From Euptelea pleiosperma (lineage: Eukaryota > Streptophyta > Magnoliopsida > Ranunculales > Eupteleaceae): 64,000 nt of DNA. The first letter of the stretch is position 1. The number at the start of each line of letters is the position of its first letter. A model generated the notes under the pieces. It searched no databases and was not told the DNA's origin. It worked only from the letters and a program-made list of their open reading frames with translations. The DNA lies in assembly GCA_035048495.1 (NCBI GenBank), contig CM068545.1, positions 39,508,225-39,572,224 on the forward strand, in the 5' to 3' direction. This document shows, one piece after another, positions 12,069 through 23,441 of the stretch. A program made the translations under genes and the position numbers.

Positions 12069-13619
12069 TTTGAAAGTACGGTTTTTCCGCGTCGTTGATT
12101 ACGGAAACACTAGAATCAACACATTTTTAATTTATCCGAGACATTTAACCTGTAAAATGAGCAATTTTGCACAGTGGCTTGTGTCGGATGTCTATCCGTA
12201 CTCGAGGTTAGTTAGCGCAAATAAGGAACATGAAATGATGGACTTTTGCTGGAGATGGTGGAGAGGTGAGAGTGGTGGATACGGTGGATGTTAAAATATT
12301 CTTTTGAAGGATTTTTACAAGGCATTAATAACACATCCACGGAAATGAAAATAGTGCCAGACAATTATCTATTGAACTGAAATGAGAGAATCCTATAACA
12401 AAATAACTTTCATTAATCGTCAATGGAAATACAGTGCCTTTCAAAACAAAACTAATTGAAGTCTTTTAAATTATACTAGAGAGAGAAATAAGAGAGAGAA
12501 AGTAGAGAGTCTAAAATGACCTAGGGAGAGAAAAATAAAGAACTATTCTAGAGAGAGAAAGAAATGACTTAGAGAGAGACTAGAAAATAGAGAGAGAAAA
12601 TGAAAAGAAAGAAAGAATTTTTAGAGAGAAAAAGAGAAAAAGGGGAAAGAGATAAAATAGAAGAAGTTAGATAAGTAGAGGATGGCAAACCGTGGCTTGT
12701 AGTAGTGGTGAAACATCCCACATGTCATGTGGGAGGGTTGATGGAGGTGCTCACGTGGAAGAGAAGATGGAGGCGGGGTTGAAGGTGTACCACGTGGTGT
12801 TGTTGCATGGTTGAAGGCGTGTTGCATAGAGGTGGGCAGCAACAGCAAGCAACGACTTTAGAGGGGAGCCCAAAAGCATAGCAGGTGGAGGAAGATGGAC
12901 TGCAGGTTGTTGTGGTGGACTGGTCTGCACAGCGTGGTGCTCATGGCCAGCAGATTGGTGGTGTAGATGCAGGTTCAAGTGGAGAGGCGGACCTCTTTCT
13001 CCCCTTTTCTTCTTCTTCTTTCCTTTCCCTCTTTTCCTTTTCCTCATTTTTTTCTTTTCTTTATTTTCTAGTTTCAAATGGCCTGGGAGAGATTAGACGA
13101 AGAAGAAGATATGAGCGCCGGCGAAGTGGTGGTGGAATCGTTAATGGCAGAGGTGGTGCGCCGATGTACCAGCAAGGGGGCAGATGATCTGTTGCTGTGG
13201 TCGGAGCAGCAGTAGTGGTGCTGCACAAAGGAGCAGCACAGAAGAAGAAGAAGAAGAAGAGGGTGGTGGAGCCGGCGAACCAGTTCGGTGGTGGCTCGCC
13301 GGTAAGGAAGGAGTGGAGGAGGAGAAGAAGAAGAAGGAGATCACCATTGCAGGCCCCCTTTTTATGGCTAGCAACTCTCAAGCCCCGATTTTCTGCCAAA
13401 GAGAGGTAGGTGGAAGAGCAGGACGGTGTTCCTGCTGGTGATGGCGAGGGGTGGAACCGTTGAGAGGGGTGCAAGACGGTGGAAGAGCACCGGTTATGAA
13501 GAGAACCAGTCCGCCGAAAGTTGCAAGGCGGTGGTGCGTTGCTGCTGCAGCGGAGAACAGGGAGAATGCGCCAGCAATCAAGCACGCAGGTGGGAAGAAG
13601 AAGAAGAAGAAGAAGAACG

Positions 13620-13647
13620 GCCGGAGTTGCAAACCTGCAACTCCGGC
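13620..13647. repeat. Hairpin palindrome GCCGGAGTTGCA, LTR copy C
   Basis: Same 12-bp stem and 4-nt loop as at 5360-5387. Confidence 0.85.
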
Positions 13648-13790
13648 GAAGGATGGGGAAGGAGACGAAGAAGAAAAGAGGAAGAAGAGGAGAAGAAAGT
13701 GGGGGGAAGAAGGGAAAGGATAGGAGGAGAGATAGAGATGGGAGAGAGATTAAGGTTCCAAAGAACCCTCTCTTCTCCCCTTTTAAAGCT

Positions 13791-13818
13791 CCCTAGTTTC
13801 CATTAATGGAAATTAGGG
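13791..13818. repeat. 28-bp near-perfect palindrome, LTR copy C
   Basis: Same sequence and single mismatch as at 5535-5562, centred on TTTCCATTAATGGAAA. Confidence 0.8.
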
Positions 13819-13831
13819 ATTTTTTTGAAAT

Positions 13832-13883
<52 letters not shown>

Positions 13884-14858
13884 AGTAAAACCTTACTTTT
13901 CTTTGGGGAATTTCCCCATTTAGTGGACCCCCCTTTTTTATTTAAAAATAATTAATTTAAAGCATTTGAAAATCGCGAGGTCCACTAAATGGTCGGGCCA
14001 CGAGTCGATGATGATGGGCCCGGCTACTGGTCCACAAGGATTGATGATGTCCATCGTCTCACAAGATGATGTGACAGACAATTTGATGATGATCGGATGG
14101 ATGGTGACTTGATTGGGATCCAAATTAGTAGATCGACAGATCTAGAGAGATCCAATGGTCCGATTGAAGATCCAACGGTCAGAAAGCTAAGGGAGATGAG
14201 ACAGAGCCAATGGGTAGGAGTTCTGGGGTTAGGTCAGTAGATCCGAGGACCGAGAGATGAAGAGAGAGAGAATAAGGAGAGATGATATAGAAAATTAGGG
14301 GGAGGAGAGAGAAAATATCAAAAAATGGAGATAAAAGTATTGGCAGAGGGTCTAGAACCCTGGTCTTCACCGTGACCATCCTCACACTTCTCTAGTAGAG
14401 TAGACCATCATTCCTTGCTGACTCATGTGGCTTTAAACGCTTTGGTCCGCCTCTTGGTCATTGGCTCTCCTGCTCTCTTCGTTCTTTGGACCGGCTTTTT
14501 GGTCCTCTTATTCGGCCCATATTTGGCCCATATCTTCTAGTCATAGCCTGTGGCTCATCAAGCTTTGATATTAGGCTTCTGTGGTTGATCGTGGGCCCGC
14601 AAGTCTCGAGAATAGCCCGATCGAGTTTTCTGCAAGAGAAAAGTACGTAATGAGACTTGATCATAACGTCTCTATACCTAGACTTCCAGAAATGCGTTTA
14701 ATGCATGCAAATATACCATTTCATCCAGAAAAATGTGTTCTGCGCAATGAAATAGACTCTTACGTAGAAAAGTGAATAATTAGAGCAGTTTTACATAAGA
14801 GAGTGTGATAACGCTTAAAAGATAACAGTGGAAAATATGCACTTTTAAGCGAATATCA

Positions 14859-14871
14859 AGCTCTGATACCA
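14859..14871 (-). promoter_or_regulatory. Primer-binding site of the old Ty3/gypsy element (tRNA-iMet type)
   Basis: The minus strand reads TGGTATCAGAGCT, the standard plant primer site complementary to initiator tRNA-Met. It lies three bases from an LTR end reading GGGGCGTGACA. The 11-kb element inserted within it. Confidence 0.8.
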
Positions 14872-14874
14872 ATC

Positions 14875-15716
14875 TGTCACGCCCCTCGACCTGGGTCCAG
14901 CATATCTAATGCCAACACAGATCCCGAGGTGCGATCGGGAACGAATCTTCAACACACGCCATAAATATATAGTGCAAGCTGATTAAATACGAGCCATCCA
15001 AACAATTAAATAAAAAAAATTTAAAACATGAAAAAGGTAACCAAATGGCTTAAAGTAATACAACCCAGTCCTCACTACATAAATTCTCTTAAAGTCTACT
15101 TTCTAAAAATCCAAGCTTATCTAAAAGATCTTGCGTGCAATCCTACCGTTTGTGCTGACCTGAAAAGAAAGTGACCACGAAGGGTGAGTCCAACCGACTA
15201 ACAAGTAACAACTACATTAAACCCTCCTAGTGCACGTGTATAGGTGTTCATAACAACATGCTCAATATTTTTTCAAATATAACTAATATATGAACATGGT
15301 ATAAGAGATGTACGAAATATCAAAGAACGGATCTATGAAAAATATACGCTAAGAAGATCAACAAATGACATCTACAACAATTATCTCATACCGATATACA
15401 AGTAAATCTCCGAACATGAATAAGAATGAATATTTTAATTAATCGTACACTGTGATGATGATAGATACATAGACTAGCATGTACTGACTCATAGCCTAAC
15501 TTTCAAAATATTGCACGTAACTAATAGTGGGTATCTACACCCGAGGGGTGACTTGGAGCTTGAACGAATCGTGACTCGAGGCGCCCTCAATTTAGGGTTG
15601 AACGAATCATTCCCAATGATATATCTAAGTGTTCGTACCCCAACCAACACTATAGATACTCCTACCATTTATGATCATACATGACTACCATTAGTGTTCG
15701 TACCCCAACCAAAAAT
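14875..15716 (-). repeat. 5' LTR of the old Ty3/gypsy element (right end uncertain)
   Basis: The minus-strand 3' end reads GGGGCGTGACA, typical of plant gypsy LTRs. The segment contains two copies of GTTCGTACCCCAACCAA (about 15632 and 15694). The copia remnant that begins near 15717 hides the true outer end. Confidence 0.6.
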
Positions 15717-15809
15717 ATAGTGAGTTCTCCGTAGTTAATTTTGAAAAGCAAAAAAGGTACCGAATCAGATCTTCTATTTATTTATTTTTCAAGCATACCT
15801 AGAACAACA
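15717..15809 (+). repeat. Remnant of the copia 5' LTR (3' end only)
   Basis: GTGAGTTCTCCG to AGAACAACA matches 22440-22530 with few changes. Upstream sequence is unrelated to the LTR, so the rest was lost. Confidence 0.7.
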
Positions 15810-15839
15810 ATTTTAAGACAATTTTCGTAATCTCTTCAT

Positions 15840-16760
15840 GGCCGATTCAGAAGTACGTATTCTTGTCCCATCTGATAACAACAAACCCTTCAAGTTCGAA
15901 GGGTTACACTTTAAGAGATAGAGACAAAGTGTTTTTCTACCTAATCATGATGAAGGTAGCTTATGTCCTGTCTGATAGGGCAACAACCAAAATCGAGATC
16001 GAAGGACATAAACCCTCCAAATCGTACATACCCAAAAATTTATAGATGATGACTTTGTGTATAAGAACTACATCCTAATCGTCATGGCTGATGACTTGTG
16101 TGACTACTATGGGACATACCACGCAGCCAAAGACGTTTGGGAGGCATTACAAAAGAAGTACGATATTGAGGAAGCCAAATCTAAGAAATACGCTGTCAGT
16201 AGGTACATGATGGTAGATGAAAAACCCATCATCTCTCAAGCTCTTGAACTCTGAAATATTATTCATGAAATACTTTCAAAGGGAATGCTCATTAACGAGC
16301 AATTTCAAGTGGTAGTCTTAATTAACAAATTGCCTCCCTCTTGGAAGGAATTTAGTAACACTCTTTGACATAGATCGAATGATCACGATGGAGAGTCTAA
16401 TCGTCCGACTCTGAATTGAAGAAGAAGCTCGCCTTCAAGACCATAAAGATGAATACCAACAGTCATGGAAGGTGAATGCACTGACTGACAAACTTTTCAA
16501 GTCACATTTTCATCTAAAATCAAACAAGAAGAATTTGAAGAACAAAAAGAGCCAGAACAAGTTTTTGAATCGGAAACACTTTCAGGGACAAAATTAGTTT
16601 TAAGGTCATAACTAGAACCGTAAGAATTTTAAGGTCTAGAACCAATTTTAGGGTGAGAACCAGAGAAATGGTCCACCACCTCAGGGACAGATATGAGACT
16701 TCTCTAAAGTTGTTTGTTATGTGTGCAATAAACTTGGGCACACAGCACGTGTATGCAAAC
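15840..16760 (+). pseudogene. Ty1/copia gag with zinc knuckle (decayed)
   Basis: The ATG at 15840 gives MADSEVRILVPSDNNKPFKF, the start of a UBN2-type copia gag. After frame changes it continues with YKNYILIVMADDLCDYY, then DVWEALQKKYDIEEAKSKKY. A CCHC knuckle, CYVCNKLGHTARVC, lies at about 16709-16750. There are several stops and frameshifts, so no capsid protein can be made. Confidence 0.75.
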
Positions 16761-16834
16761 TACGAAAGCTTGCTCCACATGCTAATGTTACCGATGAGCC
16801 ACTTGTGGCGATAATCACTAAGGTTAAAATACTC

Positions 16835-18041
16835 AGTGGGTGCGATGGGTGGTGGATAGACACTGGAGCATCTCGACGAGTCTGCCATGATAGGAATTGG
16901 TTCAAGACATACTCGTCATCTGAGGACAATAAAGTACTTTTTGGAGACTCCCACACTACCTATGTCCTTAGATTTGGAGATGTAGAACTGAGGTTTACCT
17001 TAGGCAGAATCTTTATCTTAAAGGACGTTCTGCACACTCTAGAGATCTGAAAGAATTTGATTTTAGGCTATCTGTTGAACAAGGTTGGGTTCAATCAAAC
17101 CGTTGGGACTGACCAATATGTAATAACCAAAAATAGTTTGTTTGTTGGAAAGGGTTATGCATGTGAGGGTATGTTTAAACTTAATGTTGAGAACATCAAT
17201 AAAGCTTTTATTTTTTCTGCTTATATTCTATCTTCCTTTAATATTTGACATTCTAGACTGTCATGTGAATTAAAAAAATATGAGTAACTTAGGTTATATT
17301 CCAAACCTTAAACACAATAATTTTTAAAAATGTGAATCTATAGTCAAGCAAAAATGACTAAAAAACTACATAAAACTATGGAAATGAGAGCTAAACTATT
17401 AGAACTAGTTCACACTGATATTTGTGAGTTAGATGGGGTTTTAACTCATGGAGGAAAAATATATTTCATTACTTTAATAGATAATCGCTCTAGGTTCACA
17501 TATATATACTTAATGAAAAATAACAGTGAGACACTTAGCATGTTTAAAATATATTTGACAGAAGTTGAAAACCAATTAAATAAGAAACTTAAGAGATTAA
17601 GATGCGATAGATGAATGGAATATTGTTCTTTATAATTTGGTAAACATGTAGAATCCTTAGGTATTATACATAAAACCACAACATCATATTTACCATAAAT
17701 GAATGAAGTTACTAAACGCAAAAATAGAATTGTAATAGAATCAGTGAATGCTTTACTTATTAGCTCAGGAGCTCCCTCCAACTTATAGGGAGAAGCTCTT
17801 TTAACTATATGTTATGTTTTAAATATAGTCCCACATTCAAAAATAAAGAAGACTCCTTTTAAATTATAGAAAAATAGAAAACCTGATGTGAGTTACCTTA
17901 AAACTTAGGGTTGTTTGACCTATGTTAAACTACCTGACCCTAAAAGATCTAAGTTAGGAAATAGAACTACTAAATGTGTTTTCTTGGGTTACACTATAAA
18001 TAGCAAAGCCTATAGATTTTTAGATTCAACAAATAATGTTA
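16835..18041 (+). pseudogene. Ty1/copia protease and integrase (decayed)
   Basis: Protease core GWWIDTGASRRVCHD at about 16849-16893. Integrase core starts LLELVHTDICELDG (about 17397), followed by DNRSRFTYIYLMK and ENQLNKKLKRLRCDR. The integrase C-terminal region TTKCVFLGYTINSKAYRF lies at 17962-18020. Frames change repeatedly. The 18050-20652 insertion breaks the region. Confidence 0.75.
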
Positions 18042-18576
18042 TTATAGAGCAGTGTTCAAAAACTCGAAATATATATATAATACTATTATGTAACTAATTC
18101 CTGGGTTGACTTTAACGGTAGAAATTTGAGCATTTTTAACATTATTTGGATGCAAAGATCCAAAGGTTTTAAATCATTAATCAGGTTGATTTTTGGTTCA
18201 GAGGTCCACCGAAGGACTGGCCAAACATCCATACGGTAAGAGTCTAGTAAGAGTGTGCCACATGGCCTATGTTTTGTGTCGTGACAGAAGCACCTGTCAA
18301 AACGCTGTGACTGAAGTTTCTCTTTTAACTTTTGCTTAAAAAAAGTGTTGCCATGGATGAAAGGGTGGAAGTTGTTGACCTTTTGCTTAGAAAAAAAATA
18401 ACAGAGTGTGTTAACTTTCTTTTACAAAAAAAAAAGAAGCTTTATAGTTTAAAAATTTTAAAACAAAACCTTAAAGTGTGGGTTTTGACAGATTTGGGCT
18501 TTTTTTCACGGAGCCATGGAAACCATGGAACCCGAAAGATGATCAAACACAAATGGAGGGAATTTCTTCCTCACAT

Positions 18577-20193
18577 TATAATGAATATTTTCATATTTAA
18601 TTTGGCAAAGATTCTGTTTGACATAAAAGTATTCTTGTAACGATTCCTACGAGCACTAGTGTAGTGTGAAGATGTCGTGGTACGCATACTTCGCCAACTA
18701 CGTGAAGACTAAAAGACAGAGACAGCAAGAATCAGACGGTTGACGACAGGAGTCATCTGAGTAACTGCCGTTTTGTCAGTTAACGATCGTGTACGCTCGA
18801 TTAGAAAGATAAGTGACTTAGTGGCCATAGGAGTTGGTTAAAATAAACAAAAATATAATGGTCAAACTTAGTCATTGGACAGACCCGAGTCTAAGTCAAT
18901 TAAATTGACTAATGCGATAGTCCAATCGATTGGACACTAATTCCCAATTGATTGGACACATCCCAATCGATTGGAGACTCCGTGTAATCGATTGGAAACT
19001 ATGAGGTAAAAACTTATTTCAGCCCAATCGATTGGAGACTCTGTGGAATCGATTAGAGCCTTCGGGATAGAAACCTATCTGAGTCAAATAGATTGGAGAT
19101 TGTGAAATTGATTGAAGTCTTCAGGGCATAAACTTTTCTAAGTCAAATCGATTAGAGACTCTGTGTAATCGATTAGTGCCTTCGGAACAGAAATCTTATT
19201 GAGCCCAATCGATTGGACACTTATCCCCAATCGATTGGACCCAGTGTACAATCGATTGGACCATGCACAGAATTGGTCTTTCTTAGATCAAAATTCTTGG
19301 TTTCATCATCCAACATTCTACACAACTCAGGATCTTGGAATTCTATAAATAAAATCCTTCTATGCCTTCTCTAAATACACATAGAGACACAGAGTGACTC
19401 AATCTTTAAAAGAGAGATGAAAATGCTATATTTATTAGAGTGTCCATTTGAAGAGCAAGAAGCTTATTTTCCATTCACATCTTGTGAGCTTGTTCTCTTT
19501 TTGATCAAAGCCAAGAGCTTGATCATTTTCTCAGCTTAAGTCTTCCACTTCTATATTCGACCTAGCATCCTGAGTGTACTAGTGTGACCCAACACCATTT
19601 GAGCAACTTAGGGTTCAGGGTGTACTGAATCCTTCACCTTCTGCAAAAATGGGAGTGTTGAGAATTAAGATCGGAGGAGCCGATCGACGGTAGGTTTGGG
19701 GTGTACCAAACTGAACAAGCGGATAAGGTTTCTTGGCTGAAAGGGCGCGCGTGAATTTGTAGCGTTGATTCAGAGAACGTGGATGCATTAGCAGTAGGCC
19801 TTGGCTAAGGTTGGAAGCTGTATTTGCAACAGTGCTGCGTAGGTAACCTTTGTTTCGTTTAACTTTTCAGTTCGTGATACTTTTCGTCTAGACGTGGTCC
19901 CATGGTTTTTCCTTAGCTAAGGTTTCCACGTAAAAATCTCTTGTTTAGTGTGATTATTTGTTTGTATTCCGTAATATATTTTGATTAGATCAAATGACAA
20001 AAAGAAAATATACCACGGAGTTATATTCAATTTGAGTCGGTTGCGATAATCTTTTATCAAACAACTAAGGCATGCGATTTTATTCCCTTACCATCGTCCA
20101 GTAAAACTGTGTAGGTATAATTAATTTTAAATACCTAATCAACCCCCCCCTCTAGGTATATTGAGTTAAAAAGAACGGACCGGTAAAATTTCA
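18577..20193 (+). mobile_element. Solo LTR, family 2 (copy 1), TSD CACAT
   Basis: A 1617-bp LTR, TATAATGAATATT to AAATTTCA, flanked by CACAT at 18572-18576 and 20194-20198. Copy 2 at 37474-39064 starts TGTAAGGAATATT, so the TA start here is probably a mutated TG. It holds an array of AATCGATTGGA motifs (18925-19265), a TATA box at 19344-19353, and a C-run followed by TCTAGG near the end, a pattern I associate with copia LTRs. The lineage is uncertain. Confidence 0.8.
18925..19265. repeat. AATCGATTGGA motif array (copy 1)
   Basis: The motif AATCGATTGGA and close variants recur about every 20-45 bp, roughly a dozen times, with spacers such as GACTCTGTGTAATCG. The core ATCGAT is palindromic. 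Confidence 0.8.
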
Positions 20194-20652
20194 CACATCT
20201 ATTAGTGTAAGATTATGAATCATTAGGGAGAGAGAGAAAAAAAAACATAAAAAGAGAGAAAAGGAGAGGGCACACCTTGATAATGGCGGAGATGTTGAGC
20301 AGCAATGGAGACTGCAACTACGGACGAATATGGCTACGGAGACGGTGACCGACAACTATGGAAGAAATCAGGTAGGGGTTTCTAATTTCTAAAGTTCTAA
20401 GTTCACCGTTTTAACTTCCTATTTTCTTTTTTCTAAAGAGTAAATTCTAAATCTAAAACCTAATTTTTTTTTTCTATTTAAGACTCGATCGAGTCGAGTT
20501 GAGTCATCAATTTTTCGAGAAACTCGACGAGTCACTCCAAAACTCGATCGAGTTGGTTTCTAATCGAGTTTCTAATGAGTTGACTCAAAAATCAGTCGAG
20601 TCAAGTCAACTCAGTCGAGTTTTGAGTTGACTCGATGAGTTTTAAAACACTA

Positions 20653-21068
20653 TTATAGAGTATGTAAATGCAGACTTCTATGAGGACAAGTTTCCTTTTA
20701 TCTTTAGAAATTGTGGAGGCTCACATACCATTAGACCTTCGTTCAAAACTTAGTCACTATGACTCTTATACCTTGAATACATATTCACTACTTGAATAGT
20801 TCAAGTCGAAAGATACATTCACTTAAGCGTGATACTGTTATCTTTGCCCGAGCATGTTTTTCTTTTGTTTATTATTAAAATTAGTGAGGATTGTTGATAA
20901 TTTTAATCAACAACCTACCTTTTCTTGTCTTTTAGCTTTATGCATTTCTTTTACTAAAAGTCTTGTCTTTAGTGGCAGCTTTTTGTCTTTTTCCACTTTA
21001 TTATCTTATCTCCCTCTTTGGGAATAATCCCATATTGGAGGAATACAAGAGATTGTTAGAGTTTGTAT
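20653..21068 (+). repeat. First copy of the copia 3' region, with partial 3' LTR
   Basis: Continues the integrase C-terminal frame (YEDKFPFIFRNCGGSHTIRP) across the hAT insertion, then 3' untranslated sequence, a purine tract and the first 170 bp of an LTR starting TGTTGATAATTTTAATC. It then switches abruptly into a second copy of the 17724 region. Confidence 0.7.
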
Positions 21069-21620
21069 ATAGAATTGTAATAGAATTAGTGAATGATTTA
21101 CTTATTAACTCAAGAGCTTCATCTAACTTATAGGGATAAGCTTTTTTAACTGTATGTTATGTTTTAAATCCCACATTCGAAAATAAATAAGACTCCTTTT
21201 GAATTATAGAAAAATAGAAAACCTAATGTGAATTACCTTAAAACTTGGAGTTATTTAGCCTATGTTAAACTACCCGACCCTAAAAGATCCAAGTTAGGAA
21301 ATAGAACCACTAAATGTATTTTCTTAGGTTACACTATAAATAGCAAAGCCTATAGATTTTTAGATTCAATAAATAATGTTATTGTAGAGTATGTAAATGT
21401 AGAGTTCTATGAGGACAAGTTTCCTTTTATCTTTAGAAATTGTGGAGGCTCACATACCATTAGACCTTCGTTCAAGACTTAGTCACTATGACTCTTATAC
21501 CTTGAATACATATTTACTATGTGAATAGTTCAAGTTGAAAGACACATCCACTTAAGCGTGGTACTGTTCTCTTTGCCCGAGCATGTTTTTCTTTTGTTTA
21601 TTATTAAAATTAGTGAGGAT
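21069..21620 (+). repeat. Second tandem copy of the copia integrase end and 3' untranslated region
   Basis: Starts ATAGAATTGTAATAGAA as at 17724. It includes an open stretch YVKLPDPKRSKLGNRTTKC (integrase C-terminus, about 21258), uninterrupted because the hAT element is only in the first copy. So the duplication came before the hAT insertion or involved an element without it. Confidence 0.7.
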
Positions 21621-22530
21621 TGTTGGTAATTTTAATCAGCAACCTACAATTTCTTATCTTTTAGCTTTATGCATTTTCTTTACTAAAAGTTTTGTCTTTT
21701 AGTGGCAGCCTTTTGCCGTTTTTCACTTTATTCTCTTATCTCTCTCTCTATGAATAATCCCATATCGGAGGAATATAAGAGATTGTTAGAGTTTATATAG
21801 GATAGGGTTGGCTCTAGTGGTTGAAGCCCTTGGGTATCCAAGTTTTGTGCCCATTGGGCACAGCTATGCATCCCTAAAAACACACACGCGCTCACGTCGC
21901 TTGTCCGCCTCGCCGTGTCGTGCGTGCGACATACACGTGCCTATATTTTTACGCAAAATTTTATTTAATTAATTATTAATTAATTAATTTAATTATTTAC
22001 TAGTTATCTTTTCCTTTATTTTGAGTTATCTGCTAGCCGTTGTGAGTAAAACCATAGGAGACTTTTTCTCCGTAACTTGGGCACGTATTTTCCCACGTAG
22101 CTTATACAGTTTCTATTTTTGAAGTCTTTATGTACTGCTGTTTCATCTCAGTAAAATACAGAAGTAATACGTATAGAAACAGAACTGTTTCTTCTAAGCA
22201 CTCTTACCCTTTTCTTTCTTCTTTTAATTTTCTGTTCTTGGGCAAAGAGCTTTCATACTTAGTGTAGAAGTTTAAGATTAACAATAATCGGAGATTGGGC
22301 TGTTGTATCCTGAGGGCTTTGCATCGATAAATTGTTGCATCTGATAAATTTTCTATAGAGTCGCGAAACGCCTTAAAAAGAACGACCTGATCTGTGCCTC
22401 ATTCCCGATCTCCACATTTGTTCAATTTTGCAGAAATACAGTGAGTTCTCCGCATTTAATTTTGGAAAGCAAAAAAGGTACCGAATCAGATCTTCTATTT
22501 ATTTATTGTTCAAGCATACCTAGAACAACA
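21621..22530 (+). repeat. Copia 3' LTR
   Basis: About 910 bp from TGTTGGTAATTTTAATC to AGAACAACA, preceded by a purine tract AGTGAGGAT. It contains a sequence GGCTCTAGTGGTTGAAGCCC near 21810 that resembles a pol III box A, possibly an old SINE. A tract of TTAATTAA repeats lies at 21965-22000. Confidence 0.65.
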
Positions 22531-22800
22531 TTCCATATGCCATGTGGTCCCACGTATCACGTAATTTACTATTAAGTGGGCCCTACATGCCAACTGGGCC
22601 CCCACATGCTAGGTGTTAGCATATTAAGGTCCCACGTGTCATGTGGGCCTTACATGTTATATGGTTCAAATATCATGTGCATGCCACGTGGGCCGACATG
22701 TCATGTGATCAACATATCATGTGGGCTCTGTTTGTCAATGGGCCCACTTGCCATATGTTAATAAGGTCCAACATGATTTGGTACATACCAATACATGCAT
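22531..22800. repeat. Degenerate ATGTGGGCC-type short repeats
   Basis: Variants of CATGTGGGCC, CCACGTGTCATGTGGG and CAACATATCATGTGGG recur through this stretch in direct and inverted form. No coding potential. Confidence 0.6.
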
Positions 22801-22872
22801 ATGCACAAAAGTAGCACTTAAAAGATGACAAGACAAAAGGCTGAAGACACTAGGCACATACCACCCTCCCAT

Positions 22873-23283
22873 TTTAAAATGGGTCGGGCTCCAGGACCGG
22901 CCTTTTTTTTACCAGCTCCTGTTACAGGACATAAAATGAGCCACGTGGAACACTCTTAGAGGACTCTGACCGTATGGATGTGGCCAATCCCTAGGTGGAC
23001 CTACAAACCAAAAATTTGCCTGATTAGTAATTTCTAGGCGTTGGATTGGACTTATTTTCATGGGTTGATCTCATCTGTGGGAATTTGAGCATCATTTGAG
23101 GTACAAAGATCCCAAGGTTTGAAATCACTAGTCAAGATAATTTTTGGTTTGTAGCTTCACCTAGGGATTGGCCAAACATCCATACGGTCAGAGTCGTATA
23201 AGAGTGTTCCACGTGGCTCATTTTGTGTCTTGTAGCGAGAGCCGGTCCCTGGTGCCCGACCCTTTTGAAATTTGTGAAAGTTG
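22873..23283. mobile_element. Long-TIR element (MULE-like MITE)
   Basis: About 120-bp terminal inverted repeats: the left arm includes GGGTCGGGCTCCAGGACCGG, ATGAGCCACGTGGAACACTC and CCGTATGGATGT. The right arm carries the complements in reverse order. No ORF. Parts of the same family occur at about 18110-18290, 27830-27900, 60134-60220 and 60510-60545. Target duplication not resolved; Mutator-like assignment is inferred from arm length. Confidence 0.65.
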
Positions 23284-23441
23284 TCCTCTCCTTCACATTT
23301 CAAATTTCTAACCTTGTGGTAAAATGACCAACAGTCATTTAATTACCTGCCCAACAGTCGTTTATTTATTTATTTTTAAAACTTTTCTTGAAACCAGGCC
23401 CGACCCGTCTGTCCAGCTGATGTGTTTGAACAAAGGAAATA

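Larger units (their letters stand above)
3808..14858 (-). mobile_element. 11-kb LTR retrotransposon without enzymes (LARD-like), LTR family 1, TSD AGCTC
   Basis: Two LTRs of about 2772 bp (3808-6579) and 2788 bp (12071-14858) bound an internal region of about 5.5 kb. The flanking 5-bp duplication AGCTC (3803-3807 and 14859-14863) is perfect, so this is one complete insertion. The 5' LTR is the right-hand one: next to it, on the minus strand, lies TGGCGTCGTTGCCG, close to the tRNA-Asp-type primer site of Athila/Tat-like Ty3/gypsy elements. Inside I find only one gag-like ORF (8517-10279), with no protease, RT, RNase H or integrase, so movement would depend on a partner element. By eye the LTRs differ by a few percent, mostly transitions, which suggests a fairly recent insertion. 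It landed inside the primer-binding site of the older gypsy element. Confidence 0.85.
12071..14858 (-). repeat. LTR family 1 copy C: 5' LTR of the 11-kb element
   Basis: It starts TGAAAGTACG and ends GCGAATATCA. It is collinear with copy B along its whole length, including the GAGAGA tract, GAA repeats, hairpin palindrome (13620-13647), 28-bp palindrome (13791-13818) and poly-A/(AT)n tract (about 13832-13880). Confidence 0.85.
18050..20652. mobile_element. hAT-superfamily element, non-autonomous, TSD TTATAGAG
   Basis: The left end CAGTGTTCAAAAACTC and the inverted right end TAGTGTTTTAAAACTC form terminal inverted repeats of the hAT type (YAGNG). A perfect 8-bp duplication TTATAGAG flanks it (18042-18049 and 20653-20660), as hAT transposases make. 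There is no transposase ORF. The right part (20480-20650) is an array of ACTCGA/TCGAG motifs. The left part includes a fragment (about 18110-18290) similar to the TIR element at 22873-23283. A solo LTR sits inside it. Confidence 0.8.
15717..22530 (+). mobile_element. Decayed Ty1/copia element, no RT, with internal duplication and nested insertions
   Basis: A fragment of the 5' LTR end (15717-15809) matches the last 92 bp of the 3' LTR (21621-22530). Between them lie copia gag, zinc knuckle, protease, and integrase parts in several broken frames. No RT or RNase H is seen: sequence just after the integrase C-terminus runs straight into the 3' untranslated region. A segment from about 17724 to the first 170 bp of the 3' LTR is repeated in tandem (second copy from about 21069). 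The first copy is split by the hAT element at 18050-20652. It is long dead. Confidence 0.75.

Noticed and set aside
21795..21880. tRNA gene or SINE with box A near 21810
   Set aside because: A box A-like stretch but no convincing box B at the right distance and no cloverleaf.
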